DNA from: Lewinellaceae bacterium SD302
GTDB taxonomy: Bacteria; Bacteroidota; Bacteroidia; Chitinophagales; Saprospiraceae
DNA length: 64,000 nucleotides
Reading direction: 5' to 3'
NCBI GenBank assembly: GCA_002591745.1
Contig: PDLQ01000019.1
Coordinates: 47,509 to 111,508, forward strand
Shown here in pieces: positions 53,101 through 59,756 of this stretch. The position numbers and the translations under genes were made by a program. Below the pieces are notes generated by a model. That model was not told the origin of the DNA. It ran no database searches and worked only from the letters and a program-made list of their open reading frames with translations. Positions within the stretch are counted from its first letter, which is position 1. Each line of letters begins with the position of its first letter.

Positions 53101-53344
53101 CGTTTTCCCCGTCCAGCTTTAGTGCTTCCAGAAAATCAGGGCGATCGAAACGATGGCCGTCAAAACGTACGATTCCCGTCTCCAGAGCCAGCCAACTGAA
53201 GCCAAAGGAATCAGTGGCTACGGCGTTGACCGTGCGGTCCGGCAGCCCGTCGGATGTACTGAATTGACGAACATTCCAGCCTGACTGGGCATACCCAGAC
53301 AAAGGCAGCAAGAAGCAAAACAGCAAACTCAGACCAAAGCGCAT
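50171..53344 (-). CDS. Periplasmic propeller/Y_Y_Y sensor histidine kinase (LytS-type)
   Basis: About 1057 residues. The start at 53344 gives a signal peptide (MRFGLSLLFCFLLPLSGYAQ). A periplasmic two-propeller sensor follows, with Reg_prop repeats (TSDGLPDRTVNAVATDSFGFSWLALETGIVRFDG; TSEDGLPNDEFNRLAAFKSSQGMVYLGGINGFARI), then a Y_Y_Y domain (YRTWLEGYELDYGPVKSS, about 780-850), one membrane span (about 855-875) and a LytS-type kinase with LNPHFIFNALGAIQHFIQQQ (phospho-His) and LLLQPFVENAINHGL (N-box). Divergent from the LytTR regulator, its likely partner. Two CAAAGTAGC copies lie inside (51721, 53001). Confidence 0.9.
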   Translation of the reverse strand: MRFGLSLLFCFLLPLSGYAQSGWNVRQFSTSDGLPDRTVNAVATDSFGFSWLALETGIVRFDGHRFDRPDFLEALKLDGENVIRKMVLDDHGRVICWTGGSDYLQYIDGGTNKVARLSLVARTESGRLREHQSFLLQPRQAIAELSRNGEEISVYELKDTSAQLVLRQTLSGHVQYLGRKRSGKPVLYSQKNNELQIGGQSEIRISTPATDRPPLILYLDAADRIWWQADDSSQLRVLLPGNEHFVNWQKLSRPENESRFNRIFEDEKGNLIFGVIKPTITDALVLLGPSDSLEDLRRFLRVENKIVALAGKDFQQSIELATHGGYYRFDRKKSRLSTDIFLYNSELVKNNFGYIIRGFAEGSDGRVYGNTEGALWFRLSADSAELDTLVIHDESGRSLRGLTGAGHNLIAQDDYIYGSYGDASTEIRKNYLTRYHVKRQTWERFEIPEPKSFVRFIQPLPDGDLMLFTFRREDRATMVFRFNPDDQDFLNWGTINEELPRRSRTAVQNVIYDSTRQKIWVAVGNGLFAYPYCARNQPCYFEAKNKTPERYREINFHVQSLVLENDGNILLGTLGEGVQSFNPESRRLRTIAFDPRSGNSPAGTIELPSNLIAEVLPLSGNYLAITTFNGLVVADLDTRQSITYTSEDGLPNDEFNRLAAFKSSQGMVYLGGINGFARIGENDLLPKPTGPSPQLSRYYFFDEDERQETVYFPAPREELRQIIVPPGQLRFGLDLLTPGARSAQYRTWLEGYELDYGPVKSSANAEYLRVPAGSYTLHAKAVTTEGEESATPLQLAIRVQAPWYLRPWFILLTQLLLIAFGVLLYRNRVKRIQAEEAENRRVAKQLAELELKILRQQLNPHFIFNALGAIQHFIQQQKGRAAMAYLADFAKLMRMFLESSKQSYIFLNDELELIKLYVRLERLRFKDSFDVVYDIDPDLDLEMEDIPSLLLQPFVENAINHGLFHLKRHGTLTIGMRQDEEERIICTISDDGIGRKAAAELRKKTYRKHKSRATQIVTERLNIFQRTGETDLQITTEDLYPEREETGTKVVIVVEGG
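51719..51737 (+). repeat. Dispersed motif, TTCAAAGTAGC form, in the kinase gene
   Basis: TTCAAAGTAGCAAGGCTGG, antisense to the kinase and read there as P-C-Y-F-E-A. Confidence 0.7.
53001..53013 (-). repeat. Dispersed motif CTAACAAAGTAGC, second copy in the kinase gene
   Basis: GCTACTTTGTTAG. Read on the kinase coding strand as G-T-N-K-V-A, a different phase from the 51719 copy. Confidence 0.75.
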
Positions 53345-53520
53345 GGTGGATAATTTCGTTAAAAAAGCCGACAATAAACATCCTAAAGTAAAATCCGTTA
53401 CATTAGGGCTTCTTGAATACGTTCTATTGGAGGCCTTTATCCCCCCGTAAAACCCAGGCTCCGATACCAATTGATCTCACGTGAAAAAGTCGACCTAGTT
53501 TACACGACCTTGAGAGATAC
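53345..53520. other. Divergent promoter region of the kinase and regulator genes
   Basis: 176 bases between divergent starts. It holds no obvious TAnnTTTG exact match; TAGTTTAC at about 53496 is the nearest for the regulator. LytTR proteins bind paired direct repeats, which I could not identify with confidence. Confidence 0.4.
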
Positions 53521-54264
53521 ATGACTGCTTTAATCATCGACGACGAAGCCCACGCCGTGGCTACCCTCCGTAACTTACTGGCTGAACACTGCCCACAGGT
53601 AGAAGTGGTCGCTACGGCCAGTGACGTAGAAAGCGGCCTAAGAGCCGTGGACCTTCACCAACCAGACCTCATATTTCTGGATGTAATCATGCCCAGGGCT
53701 ACTGGTTTCGATCTCGTACGGGAATTGCCGAAAGTCAACAGCCCGGAAATCATTTTTGTGACCAGTTTCGACTCTTACGCGCTGGAGGCCATCAAGGTTT
53801 GCGCCCTGGCCTATATCGTAAAGCCAATCAATGTGAGTGAATTGATCAATGGAGTGGCGTTGGCCCAGCAACGCATCGGTCAACGCATCAGCTACGAACG
53901 TACACGAGAGTTGCTACGCAATATCAACAACCCGCGTTCAGCAACTAACCGTATCGGTATCCCGAGTGAACGGGGATTGGAATTTGTGGAAACCGGCAAC
54001 ATCATTCGCTGTGAAGGCCTGGATGGGGCTACCCGCATTGTGATGAAAGAAAGCAAAGATTTTTTGAGTTCCTATAACCTCGGAGAGTTTCGGAAGCTGC
54101 TCGAAGCTTACAATTTTTATGCTCCTCATAAATCGCATTTGGTCAATCTGGACCAGATCGTTCGCTACGATAAAGATGGCACGATTTTAATGAGCGACGA
54201 GGCGGTAATCCCGGTAAGCAGGAGAAGACGGCAAGACTTTTTAGAGCAGATGACGCGCTTGTAG
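53521..54264 (+). CDS. LytTR-family response regulator
   Basis: 247 residues: a receiver domain with acidic pocket IIDDEAHA, phospho-acceptor D54 (LIFLDVIMP), the Thr/Ser in FVTSFDSYALEA and the Lys in YIVKPI, followed by a LytTR DNA-binding domain (about 145-245, with GNIIRCEGLDGATRIVM and FYAPHKSHLVNLDQI). Encoded divergently from the sensor kinase. Confidence 0.93.
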   Translation: MTALIIDDEAHAVATLRNLLAEHCPQVEVVATASDVESGLRAVDLHQPDLIFLDVIMPRATGFDLVRELPKVNSPEIIFVTSFDSYALEAIKVCALAYIVKPINVSELINGVALAQQRIGQRISYERTRELLRNINNPRSATNRIGIPSERGLEFVETGNIIRCEGLDGATRIVMKESKDFLSSYNLGEFRKLLEAYNFYAPHKSHLVNLDQIVRYDKDGTILMSDEAVIPVSRRRRQDFLEQMTRL

Positions 54265-54707
54265 GGAACATAAAAAGGGCCGACCCTGAAAAGGACCGGC
54301 CGAGTAAGTTTATCTGTTCAATAATTGGGATTAATAAAAATAGGAAAACACTGTTCTGGGATTACAATCAAATTCTAGTGTCGTCTAAAAATCAGGACGT
54401 TCTTAATTTTCATTTCCGGAGATGGGTATAGGTTTTAATAACCCCGGAGATAAAAGCCGGCCGTGATTTGAGTTGTCACACATTCGCAACGCTACAAACC
54501 CCCGCCGGCGCCACTTTCCCGCCCTTGTAATTCGGGAAAGCGTATAAGAACGACAGTTCAAATATAGGGCATGGGGCCACCCCATGGATGGATCATCGGC
54601 GGAACGGTCGGTTTCGTCGAAGGAACGGTAAGCAGCCAGTTATAAAGTGCACTCCGTAGAAATATTTACCTTCGGTCTTTACAATTAGTAAACTAAACTA
54701 GCCCATT
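54265..54707. other. 443-base intergenic region with strong hairpins
   Basis: It contains a weak terminator-like hairpin (GGCCG/CGGCC, 54278-54301), a perfect 8-bp stem CTTTCCCG/CGGGAAAG (54514-54540) and a perfect 7-bp stem CATGGGG-cca-CCCCATG (54570-54586). A possible -7 element TACCTTCG is at 54667-54674, 34 bases before the DUF4198 ATG. I recognise no known riboswitch or small RNA. A short minus-strand frame across the stems is probably not a gene. Confidence 0.5.
54667..54674 (+). promoter_or_regulatory. Possible -7 element of the DUF4198-HupE operon
   Basis: TACCTTCG, one mismatch from TAnnTTTG. Confidence 0.4.
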
Positions 54708-55769
54708 ATGAAAAAGCTCTTTCCGCTCGCAGCGGCTTTTATCGCACTGCTACTTTGTAGTAGCCATGATATGTATTTGAAGCTGGACTCCTTCTTTTTG
54801 CAACCAGACAGCAAGGCCAGTATTCTACTCTACAATGGCACCTTTGCGGCCAGTGAAAACGTGATTGACCGTGACCGGATGCTGGACGTAAGTATTGTAG
54901 CCAACGGACAACGTAATCGTATTGACACCACCAACTGGAGGGAGGACGACAACGTAACCATTCTGGACGTGACCACCGGTGAGCCAGGCACTTACGTAGT
55001 TGGTGTCTCCACCAAGGCCAGGACTATCGAAATGGAAGCCGAAGCTTTTAACAACTACCTGGCTCACGACGGCGTACAGGATATGCTCACTAACCGGACG
55101 GATAACGATAAATTAACCCAAGACGCTAACGAACTCTACTCCAAGCACGTCAAAGCCATCTACCAGGTCGGTGACAACAAGACCAGCGACTGGAAAATCA
55201 AGCTGGGCTACCCCATCGAATTCATCCCCCGGGCTAACCCCTACAATCTAAAGGTCGGCGGTGTACTCCCCGTACAATTGCTATTAGATGGCAAACCACT
55301 GGCCAACCAGATCGTGACCATCGACTCTGACGGCGGATCTCACGCGCATGGCCACGATCACGAGCATGCTGACGGAGAAGAACACGAGCACGACAGCGAA
55401 GACGGTCATACCCACGACGGTGGCACCCAGGTACGCACCGATGCCAACGGCAACTTCACCGTAAACATTGCCAACGACGGGCAGTGGTACCTGCGCACCA
55501 TTCACATGGTAGAAGTGGAGGACGAAGAACTAACCCACGAATCCAACTGGGCAACGCTCACTTTTGAAGTCGCCCACGGCCACGATCACGCCGACGGTGA
55601 TCACGCCCACGACGGTGATGCCCATACCCACGCCGATGGCACCACCCATAGTCACGAAGGAGACGATCATCACCACGAAGAGGGTGGCCTGCCCGGTTAC
55701 GTATGGTGGTTGGGCAGTCTGGTCCTGGTAGCGATCCTATTCGTTTACTTTAAGCGCCAGCAAGCATGA
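54708..55769 (+). CDS. His-rich DUF4198 protein, probable metal-uptake accessory
   Basis: 353 residues. A signal peptide (about 1-18) is followed by a DUF4198 domain (HDMYLKLDSFFLQPDSKASILLYNGTFAASENVI and YNLKVGGVLPVQLLLDGKPL). Two His/Asp/Glu-rich stretches occur at about 209-242 (HAHGHDHEHADGEEHEHD) and about 290-325 (HGHDHADGDHAHDGDAHTHA), then one C-terminal membrane span (WWLGSLVLVAILFVYF). DUF4198 proteins are commonly linked to nickel/cobalt transport, and the His-rich segments fit binding of a transition metal. Overlaps the HupE-like gene by 4 bases, so the two are coupled. A CAAAGTAGC copy lies in the signal-peptide coding region (54749). Confidence 0.78.
   Translation: MKKLFPLAAAFIALLLCSSHDMYLKLDSFFLQPDSKASILLYNGTFAASENVIDRDRMLDVSIVANGQRNRIDTTNWREDDNVTILDVTTGEPGTYVVGVSTKARTIEMEAEAFNNYLAHDGVQDMLTNRTDNDKLTQDANELYSKHVKAIYQVGDNKTSDWKIKLGYPIEFIPRANPYNLKVGGVLPVQLLLDGKPLANQIVTIDSDGGSHAHGHDHEHADGEEHEHDSEDGHTHDGGTQVRTDANGNFTVNIANDGQWYLRTIHMVEVEDEELTHESNWATLTFEVAHGHDHADGDHAHDGDAHTHADGTTHSHEGDDHHHEEGGLPGYVWWLGSLVLVAILFVYFKRQQA
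54749..54757 (-). repeat. Dispersed motif core in the DUF4198 signal-peptide region
   Basis: GCTACTTTG, followed by TAGTAGC. The core is exact; the flank differs from other copies. Confidence 0.5.
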
Positions 55770-56449
55770 ACCGACTAGCTAAACTCCTCCCCTTCCTTAT
55801 CCTGTTGGCTTACCCGATGGTCGTGTCCGCCCACGGGGTCAGTGATAGCGACCAAGAGATACTCAACAACGGCGGACTGCTAGCCTACATATTAGTGGGT
55901 GCCAAACACATGGTTACCGGCTACGACCATTTGCTGTTCCTGGCTGGAGTAATTTTCTACCTCAGTGGCTTCAAGGACATCGTGCGTTTCATCACCGTTT
56001 TCACCATCGGCCACAGTATTACACTGATTGGCGCGACCTATCTCGGTATTAAAGCCGATGAACATTTGATCGACGCCGTGATCGCGCTGAGCGTTCTTTA
56101 CAAGGGGTTTGAGAATCTGAAAGGATTTGAGAAGTACTTCAAGACCCAATCGCCCAACCTGCTGTTCATGGTCTTCATCTTCGGGCTCATTCACGGTTTT
56201 GGTTTATCTACCCGTCTACAATCGTTTGCCATCGGGACAGAGAGCTTCCTGGCCAAGATCGTCTGTTTTAATATCGGCGTGGAACTGGGGCAAATTGCCG
56301 CGCTCATCCCCATTGTTTTTCTCATCACCCGTTGGCAGAAGCTAAAGAGCTATCAAGCTTTTTACAAGGCTGCGAACGTATACCTGATCATTGCGGGGGT
56401 GGCGCTGTTTGTGTACCAGATGTGGGGGTATTTTAATGGGGGGCACTAA
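55766..56449 (+). CDS. HupE/UreJ_2-family membrane protein (probable metal permease)
   Basis: 227 residues with about six hydrophobic helices and the family signature HMVTGYDHLLFLAGVIFYL (His and Asp in the first helices), FTIGHSITLIGATY and FGLIHGFGLSTRL. HupE/UreJ proteins are nickel or cobalt permeases or accessory proteins. With the His-rich DUF4198 protein this suggests a two-gene transition-metal uptake unit. No urease or hydrogenase genes lie in the window. Confidence 0.85.
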   Translation: MNRLAKLLPFLILLAYPMVVSAHGVSDSDQEILNNGGLLAYILVGAKHMVTGYDHLLFLAGVIFYLSGFKDIVRFITVFTIGHSITLIGATYLGIKADEHLIDAVIALSVLYKGFENLKGFEKYFKTQSPNLLFMVFIFGLIHGFGLSTRLQSFAIGTESFLAKIVCFNIGVELGQIAALIPIVFLITRWQKLKSYQAFYKAANVYLIIAGVALFVYQMWGYFNGGH

Positions 56450-56450
56450 A

Positions 56451-56498
56451 TAAAAGAAGCCGCGACACCCAAAGGCATCGCGGCTTCTTATAATTTTT
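56451..56498. terminator. Bidirectional rho-independent terminator
   Basis: Stem GAAGCCGCGA/TCGCGGCTTC (56456-56487) with AAATAAAA on the left and a T-rich right flank. It separates hupE-like and tsf, which converge. Confidence 0.9.
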
Positions 56499-56515
56499 CG
56501 CCTCAGCGAAATGTC

Positions 56516-57346
56516 TTACACCAGTGAAACGTGCTTGAAGGCCGTAGCCGTCAAACCTTTCTCCACACTGGTCAGGTACTGGGCAACGGTCTTCTTGCTG
56601 TCCTTTACGTACATCTGGTTGACCAAGGTGTTCTCCTTGAAGAATTTGTTCAGTTTACCAAGGGCGATCTTTTCGATCATCGCCTCCGGCTTACCTTCCT
56701 GGCGGGCGAGGTCTTTACCGATCTCGATCTCCTGCTCGATCACCTTCTGGTCTACACCGTCCTTGTCCAGAGCGACGGGGCGCATGGCGGCTACTTGCAT
56801 AGCTACGTTGCGGCCGGCTTCGAAAGCCTCTTCGCTGTTGACGCTCAGACCAACCAATACGGCGGCACGATTGCCACTGTGGATGTAGGGAGCGACCATT
56901 TCACCAACTAATTGCTCGTAAGCGGTTACGTCGATCTTTTCGTTGATCTTACCCACCATTTCGGTGACTTTGTCCTGAATAGTGTGGTCACCGTCCATTT
57001 TGAGAGCCATCAGGGCCTCACGATCAGCCGGGCGGTATTCCAGGGCCAGATCGGCCAGCTTCTCAGCGAAAGCGACGAAGTCATCGTTTTTGGAAACGAA
57101 GTCAGTTTCGCTGCTCAGCTTTACGATCACGCCGTAAGTCTTATCGGCGGATACGCGGGCGATTACGGCACCTTCGTTAGCTTCACGATCACCACGCTTG
57201 GCGGCTACTTTTTCGCCGCGCTTACGCAGGATTTCGATCGCTTTGTCAAAATCGCCTTCGCTCTCGGCCAGGGCTCTTTTGCAGTCCATCATACCGGAAC
57301 CGGTCATGTCCCGCAATTTCTTTACATCGGCTGCTTTGATTGCCAT
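56516..57346 (-). CDS. tsf: Elongation factor Ts
   Basis: Guanine-nucleotide exchange factor for EF-Tu. 276 residues. The N-terminal module has VKKLRDMTGSGMMDCKRALAESEGDFDKAIEILRKRGEKVAAKRG (UBA-like plus EF-Tu-binding TGSGMMDCK), and the core has KLSSETDFVSKND. Downstream of rpsB. Confidence 0.97.
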   Translation of the reverse strand: MAIKAADVKKLRDMTGSGMMDCKRALAESEGDFDKAIEILRKRGEKVAAKRGDREANEGAVIARVSADKTYGVIVKLSSETDFVSKNDDFVAFAEKLADLALEYRPADREALMALKMDGDHTIQDKVTEMVGKINEKIDVTAYEQLVGEMVAPYIHSGNRAAVLVGLSVNSEEAFEAGRNVAMQVAAMRPVALDKDGVDQKVIEQEIEIGKDLARQEGKPEAMIEKIALGKLNKFFKENTLVNQMYVKDSKKTVAQYLTSVEKGLTATAFKHVSLV

Positions 57347-57378
57347 TGTAGATTAGTTTTATTGGTTTTTATGAGAAA

Positions 57379-57407
57379 ATCCGATCGCCCCTGGGGGACG
57401 ATCGGAT
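57379..57407 (-). terminator. Hairpin between rpsB and tsf (attenuator-like)
   Basis: Stem ATCCGATCG/CGATCGGAT, followed on the minus strand by TTTTCTCAT. It may reduce read-through from rpsB into tsf. Confidence 0.6.
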
Positions 57408-57454
57408 AACTTATTTACTGGTTCGGCTTTGCCGGTCGGAAAAAGAGATTTGGC

Positions 57455-58198
57455 CTAGGCGGCGGTCTCTTCTTTCTTTTGGGCCTGGGCCTCTTTGTTG
57501 TCCTTATCGGCACTGCGCTCGGCCAAACCTTGCTTGATGGCTTCGGTCAGGTAGTTCGTCATGATGGCGATGGACTTACTGGCGTCGTCGTTGCCGGGGA
57601 TGGCGTAGTCGATGCTGGTAGGATCGGCGTTGGTATCACAAATACCGAAAGTACGCAGGTTCAGTTTCTTGGCTTCGGCCACGGCGAGGTGCTCGTGTAC
57701 GATGTCCACTACGAACATGGCATTGGGGATGCGGTTCAGGTCGGCGATACCACCCAATACTTTGTTCTTCTTGGCGTGCTCCCGCGTCAAGTCCAGACGT
57801 TCTTTCTTCGTTACGTTGTCGAAAGTACCGTCGTTGAGCATCCGCTCGATGTTCTGCATCTTACGGATGGAACGGCGAATGGTGTTGAAATTGGTCAACA
57901 TACCACCCTGCCAGCGGTCGGTGATGTAAGGCATGCCGACGCTTTTGGCGGCTTCCGTTACGATCTCACGAGCTTGCTTCTTGGTAGCTACGAAAAGAAT
58001 CTTCTTACCGGCCTTGGCAATCTGGCGCATGGCGTTGGCGGCACGCTCCAGTCCCTGGACGGTCATGTTGAGGTCGATGAGGTGGATCCCGTTCTTTTCG
58101 GTGAAGATGTAAGGAGACATCTTGGGGTTCCACTTCTTGCGCAGGTGACCGAAGTGGACACCGGCTTCCAGGAGTTGCGTCTGAGTTGGCTTATCCAT
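57455..58198 (-). CDS. rpsB: Ribosomal protein S2
   Basis: 247 residues. It has LLEAGVHFGHLRKKWNPKMSPYIFTEKNGIHLIDL, DRWQGGMLTNFNTIRRSI and GIADLNRIPNAMFVVDIVHEHLAVAEAKKL, ending in an acidic/Lys-rich tail. Full length. Confidence 0.97.
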   Translation of the reverse strand: MDKPTQTQLLEAGVHFGHLRKKWNPKMSPYIFTEKNGIHLIDLNMTVQGLERAANAMRQIAKAGKKILFVATKKQAREIVTEAAKSVGMPYITDRWQGGMLTNFNTIRRSIRKMQNIERMLNDGTFDNVTKKERLDLTREHAKKNKVLGGIADLNRIPNAMFVVDIVHEHLAVAEAKKLNLRTFGICDTNADPTSIDYAIPGNDDASKSIAIMTNYLTEAIKQGLAERSADKDNKEAQAQKKEETAA

Positions 58199-58462
58199 GG
58201 TTTTTTTATGAAGTCGGGCTTTAAATAATGATCAAATAATACAATGATCGAATGATTTAATGTCCCGTGATTATTTAAATAGTTGAAACTCAAATGGTTT
58301 CAAATATTCGTGCGGATGCTGGTCGAAAGCGAGCTGTTTTTTTGATTAGGCGACTATTCAGGTTGGGAGCTTAGCCTAAGCTAAGTGACCGTTCTGAATG
58401 GGAAGCATAATCGGAAAAGAGCCGATTGCAGACCGCATTTGCACGGATAGTTGAAGCCAATA
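58199..58462. other. rpsI-rpsB spacer with AATGAT-word repeat
   Basis: 264 bases. AATGATCAAATAATACAATG-type words occur at 58224-58275. The rest is unremarkable, with no gene seen. Confidence 0.5.
58224..58275. repeat. AATGAT-word intergenic repeat, copy 2
   Basis: AATAATGATC, ACAATGATCG and AATGATTTAATG words, close to the words at 62.27 kb, with partial inverted GATTATTTAAAT at the right. Confidence 0.5.
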
Positions 58463-58852
58463 CTAGCGCTTGCTAAACTGGAAGCTCTTACGGGCCTTGG
58501 GCTTACCGTATTTTTTCCGTTCTACCACGCGGCTGTCGCGGGTCAGCAGTTTCTCGCCTTTCAGCGGGCTGCGGAAATCTTCGTTCAGTTTCACCAGGGC
58601 GCGGCTGATGGCCAGACGAATCGCTTCGGCCTGTCCTTTGTAACCACCGCCGTCTACGAGGACCTTCAGATCATAGATCTTGTTGTCTACCTCAACGGTA
58701 CGGAAAGGCTGGGTGAGTTTCAGTTGAATAAACTCCTGGGGGAAGTAAACCGTGTAGTCACGGCCATTCACCATGATGTTTCCTTTGCCTTGCGTCAGGT
58801 AAACGCGGGCAACGGCGGCTTTTCTTCTACCGATGGCATTGATCATTTCCAT
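58463..58852 (-). CDS. rpsI: Ribosomal protein S9
   Basis: 129 residues. It has NAIGRRKAAVARVYLTQGKGNIMVNGRDY and ends with the basic tail RKKYGKPKARKSFQFSKR that reaches the P-site tRNA. Follows rplM by 15 bases, the usual pair. Confidence 0.97.
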   Translation of the reverse strand: MEMINAIGRRKAAVARVYLTQGKGNIMVNGRDYTVYFPQEFIQLKLTQPFRTVEVDNKIYDLKVLVDGGGYKGQAEAIRLAISRALVKLNEDFRSPLKGEKLLTRDSRVVERKKYGKPKARKSFQFSKR

Positions 58853-58867
58853 GTTCGGAAGGGGGAT

Positions 58868-59311
58868 TTATAGTTTGAATTCTTTGGGTTGCTGGGCGCT
58901 GTGCGGGTGCTCGGCACCGGCGTACAGATGCAGCTTCTTGATCTGGGCGCGGCCAAGTTTGGTCTTCGGAAGCATACCTTTTACGGCATTGCGCAGTACC
59001 AACTCCGGCTTGCGAGCCAACAGGTCATTAGGCGTAGCGGCGCGTTGGCCACCGGGGTAACCGGTGTGGCGCAGGTAAACCTTCTTGGACATCTTCTGGC
59101 CGGTGAAGCGTACCTTCTCAGCGTTGATCACGATCACGTGGTCACCGTTGTCGAAGTGCGGCGTGTAGTCCGGCTTGTGCTTGCCCCGCAGGACAGTGGC
59201 GATGCGGCTGGCCAGACGACCAACTACTTCACCGTCGGCGTCGATAACGTGCCACTCCCGTACTACGGTGGACTCGTTGGCCGATTTGGTTTTGTAAGAC
59301 AGTGTATTCAC
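58868..59311 (-). CDS. rplM: Ribosomal protein L13
   Basis: 147 residues from a GTG start at 59311 (VNTLSYKTKSANEST). The frame extends upstream to an ATG at 59389, but that 26-residue extension is not found in L13, and the family's N-terminal xDTLSYKT-like sequence begins at the GTG. It has WHVIDADGEVVGRLASRIA, GDHVIVINAEKVRFTGQK and the HTGYPGG loop. First gene of the rplM-rpsI pair. Confidence 0.95.
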   Translation of the reverse strand: MNTLSYKTKSANESTVVREWHVIDADGEVVGRLASRIATVLRGKHKPDYTPHFDNGDHVIVINAEKVRFTGQKMSKKVYLRHTGYPGGQRAATPNDLLARKPELVLRNAVKGMLPKTKLGRAQIKKLHLYAGAEHPHSAQQPKEFKL

Positions 59312-59756
59312 TACAATTACTTTATTTTGTTCAGTTCGCCGGAGCGGATCGGGCCCAAAATGAACCAGGCCCTGCCTAAGCGGACGCAAATGTACGTAGC
59401 TCCCCCAACCATTGCAAGCTTTTTGCTGCTTTTATTCGTATTTAATTTTCGTAACTGACTGAAAAACAGTCCGATTTTCGCAAAATTGATCCTGCCATCC
59501 AGCTTTCCGAAAGGATATGGCCGGCTGTTTTGCCAATTGTGCTACCTTTATTAGGTCTTCAAAGTAGCAAGGTTGGTGGAAGGGTACACGGATGATTGGA
59601 TATGCCCCGTCTCCAATCATCCGTGCACCCAATCATCTCAATATCCTCAACAAGCACTGCTACTTTGTTAGGCAAAACACCGGCTACTACATTGAGATAT
59701 CCCTCAGAGTTGAAGCCAAAATTCAACTTGTCCGCCTTATAAGCAGTTATTGAGCT
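59312..59756. other. 445-base intergenic region with hairpin and two facing dispersed motifs
   Basis: It holds the rplM promoter side (about 59320-59460), then TTCAAAGTAGC (59558), a 19-bp inverted repeat (59582-59600 / 59612-59630) and GCTACTTTGTTAG (59659). No gene is supported. Confidence 0.55.
59558..59671. repeat. Hairpin flanked by inverted CAAAGTAGC copies
   Basis: TTCAAAGTAGCAAGG (from 59558) faces CACTGCTACTTTGTTAG (59655-59671) across an inner 19-bp near-perfect stem, GGGTACACGGATGATTGGA against its complement (one mismatch). This is a nested inverted structure of about 114 bases. Confidence 0.7.

Noticed and set aside
54403..54585. 60-residue minus-strand frame over the structured segment
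   Set aside because: Arg/Cys-rich sequence without a start context or family; more likely the reading of a structured or repeated DNA segment.
54265..54707. Cobalamin or nickel/cobalt riboswitch before the DUF4198 gene
   Set aside because: None of the conserved sequence blocks of those riboswitches could be recognised.
57201..57215. GCTACTTTTTCG in tsf as a motif copy
   Set aside because: It lacks the CAAAG base and lies in a conserved Ala-Lys-Arg codon run, so chance or protein constraint explains it.
57479..58228. 249-codon plus-strand frame
   Set aside because: Exact antisense of rpsB; ribosomal codon bias leaves the frame open.
59312..59389. Upstream ATG start of rplM
   Set aside because: It would add 26 residues not found in L13; the GTG at 59311 fits the family N-terminus.
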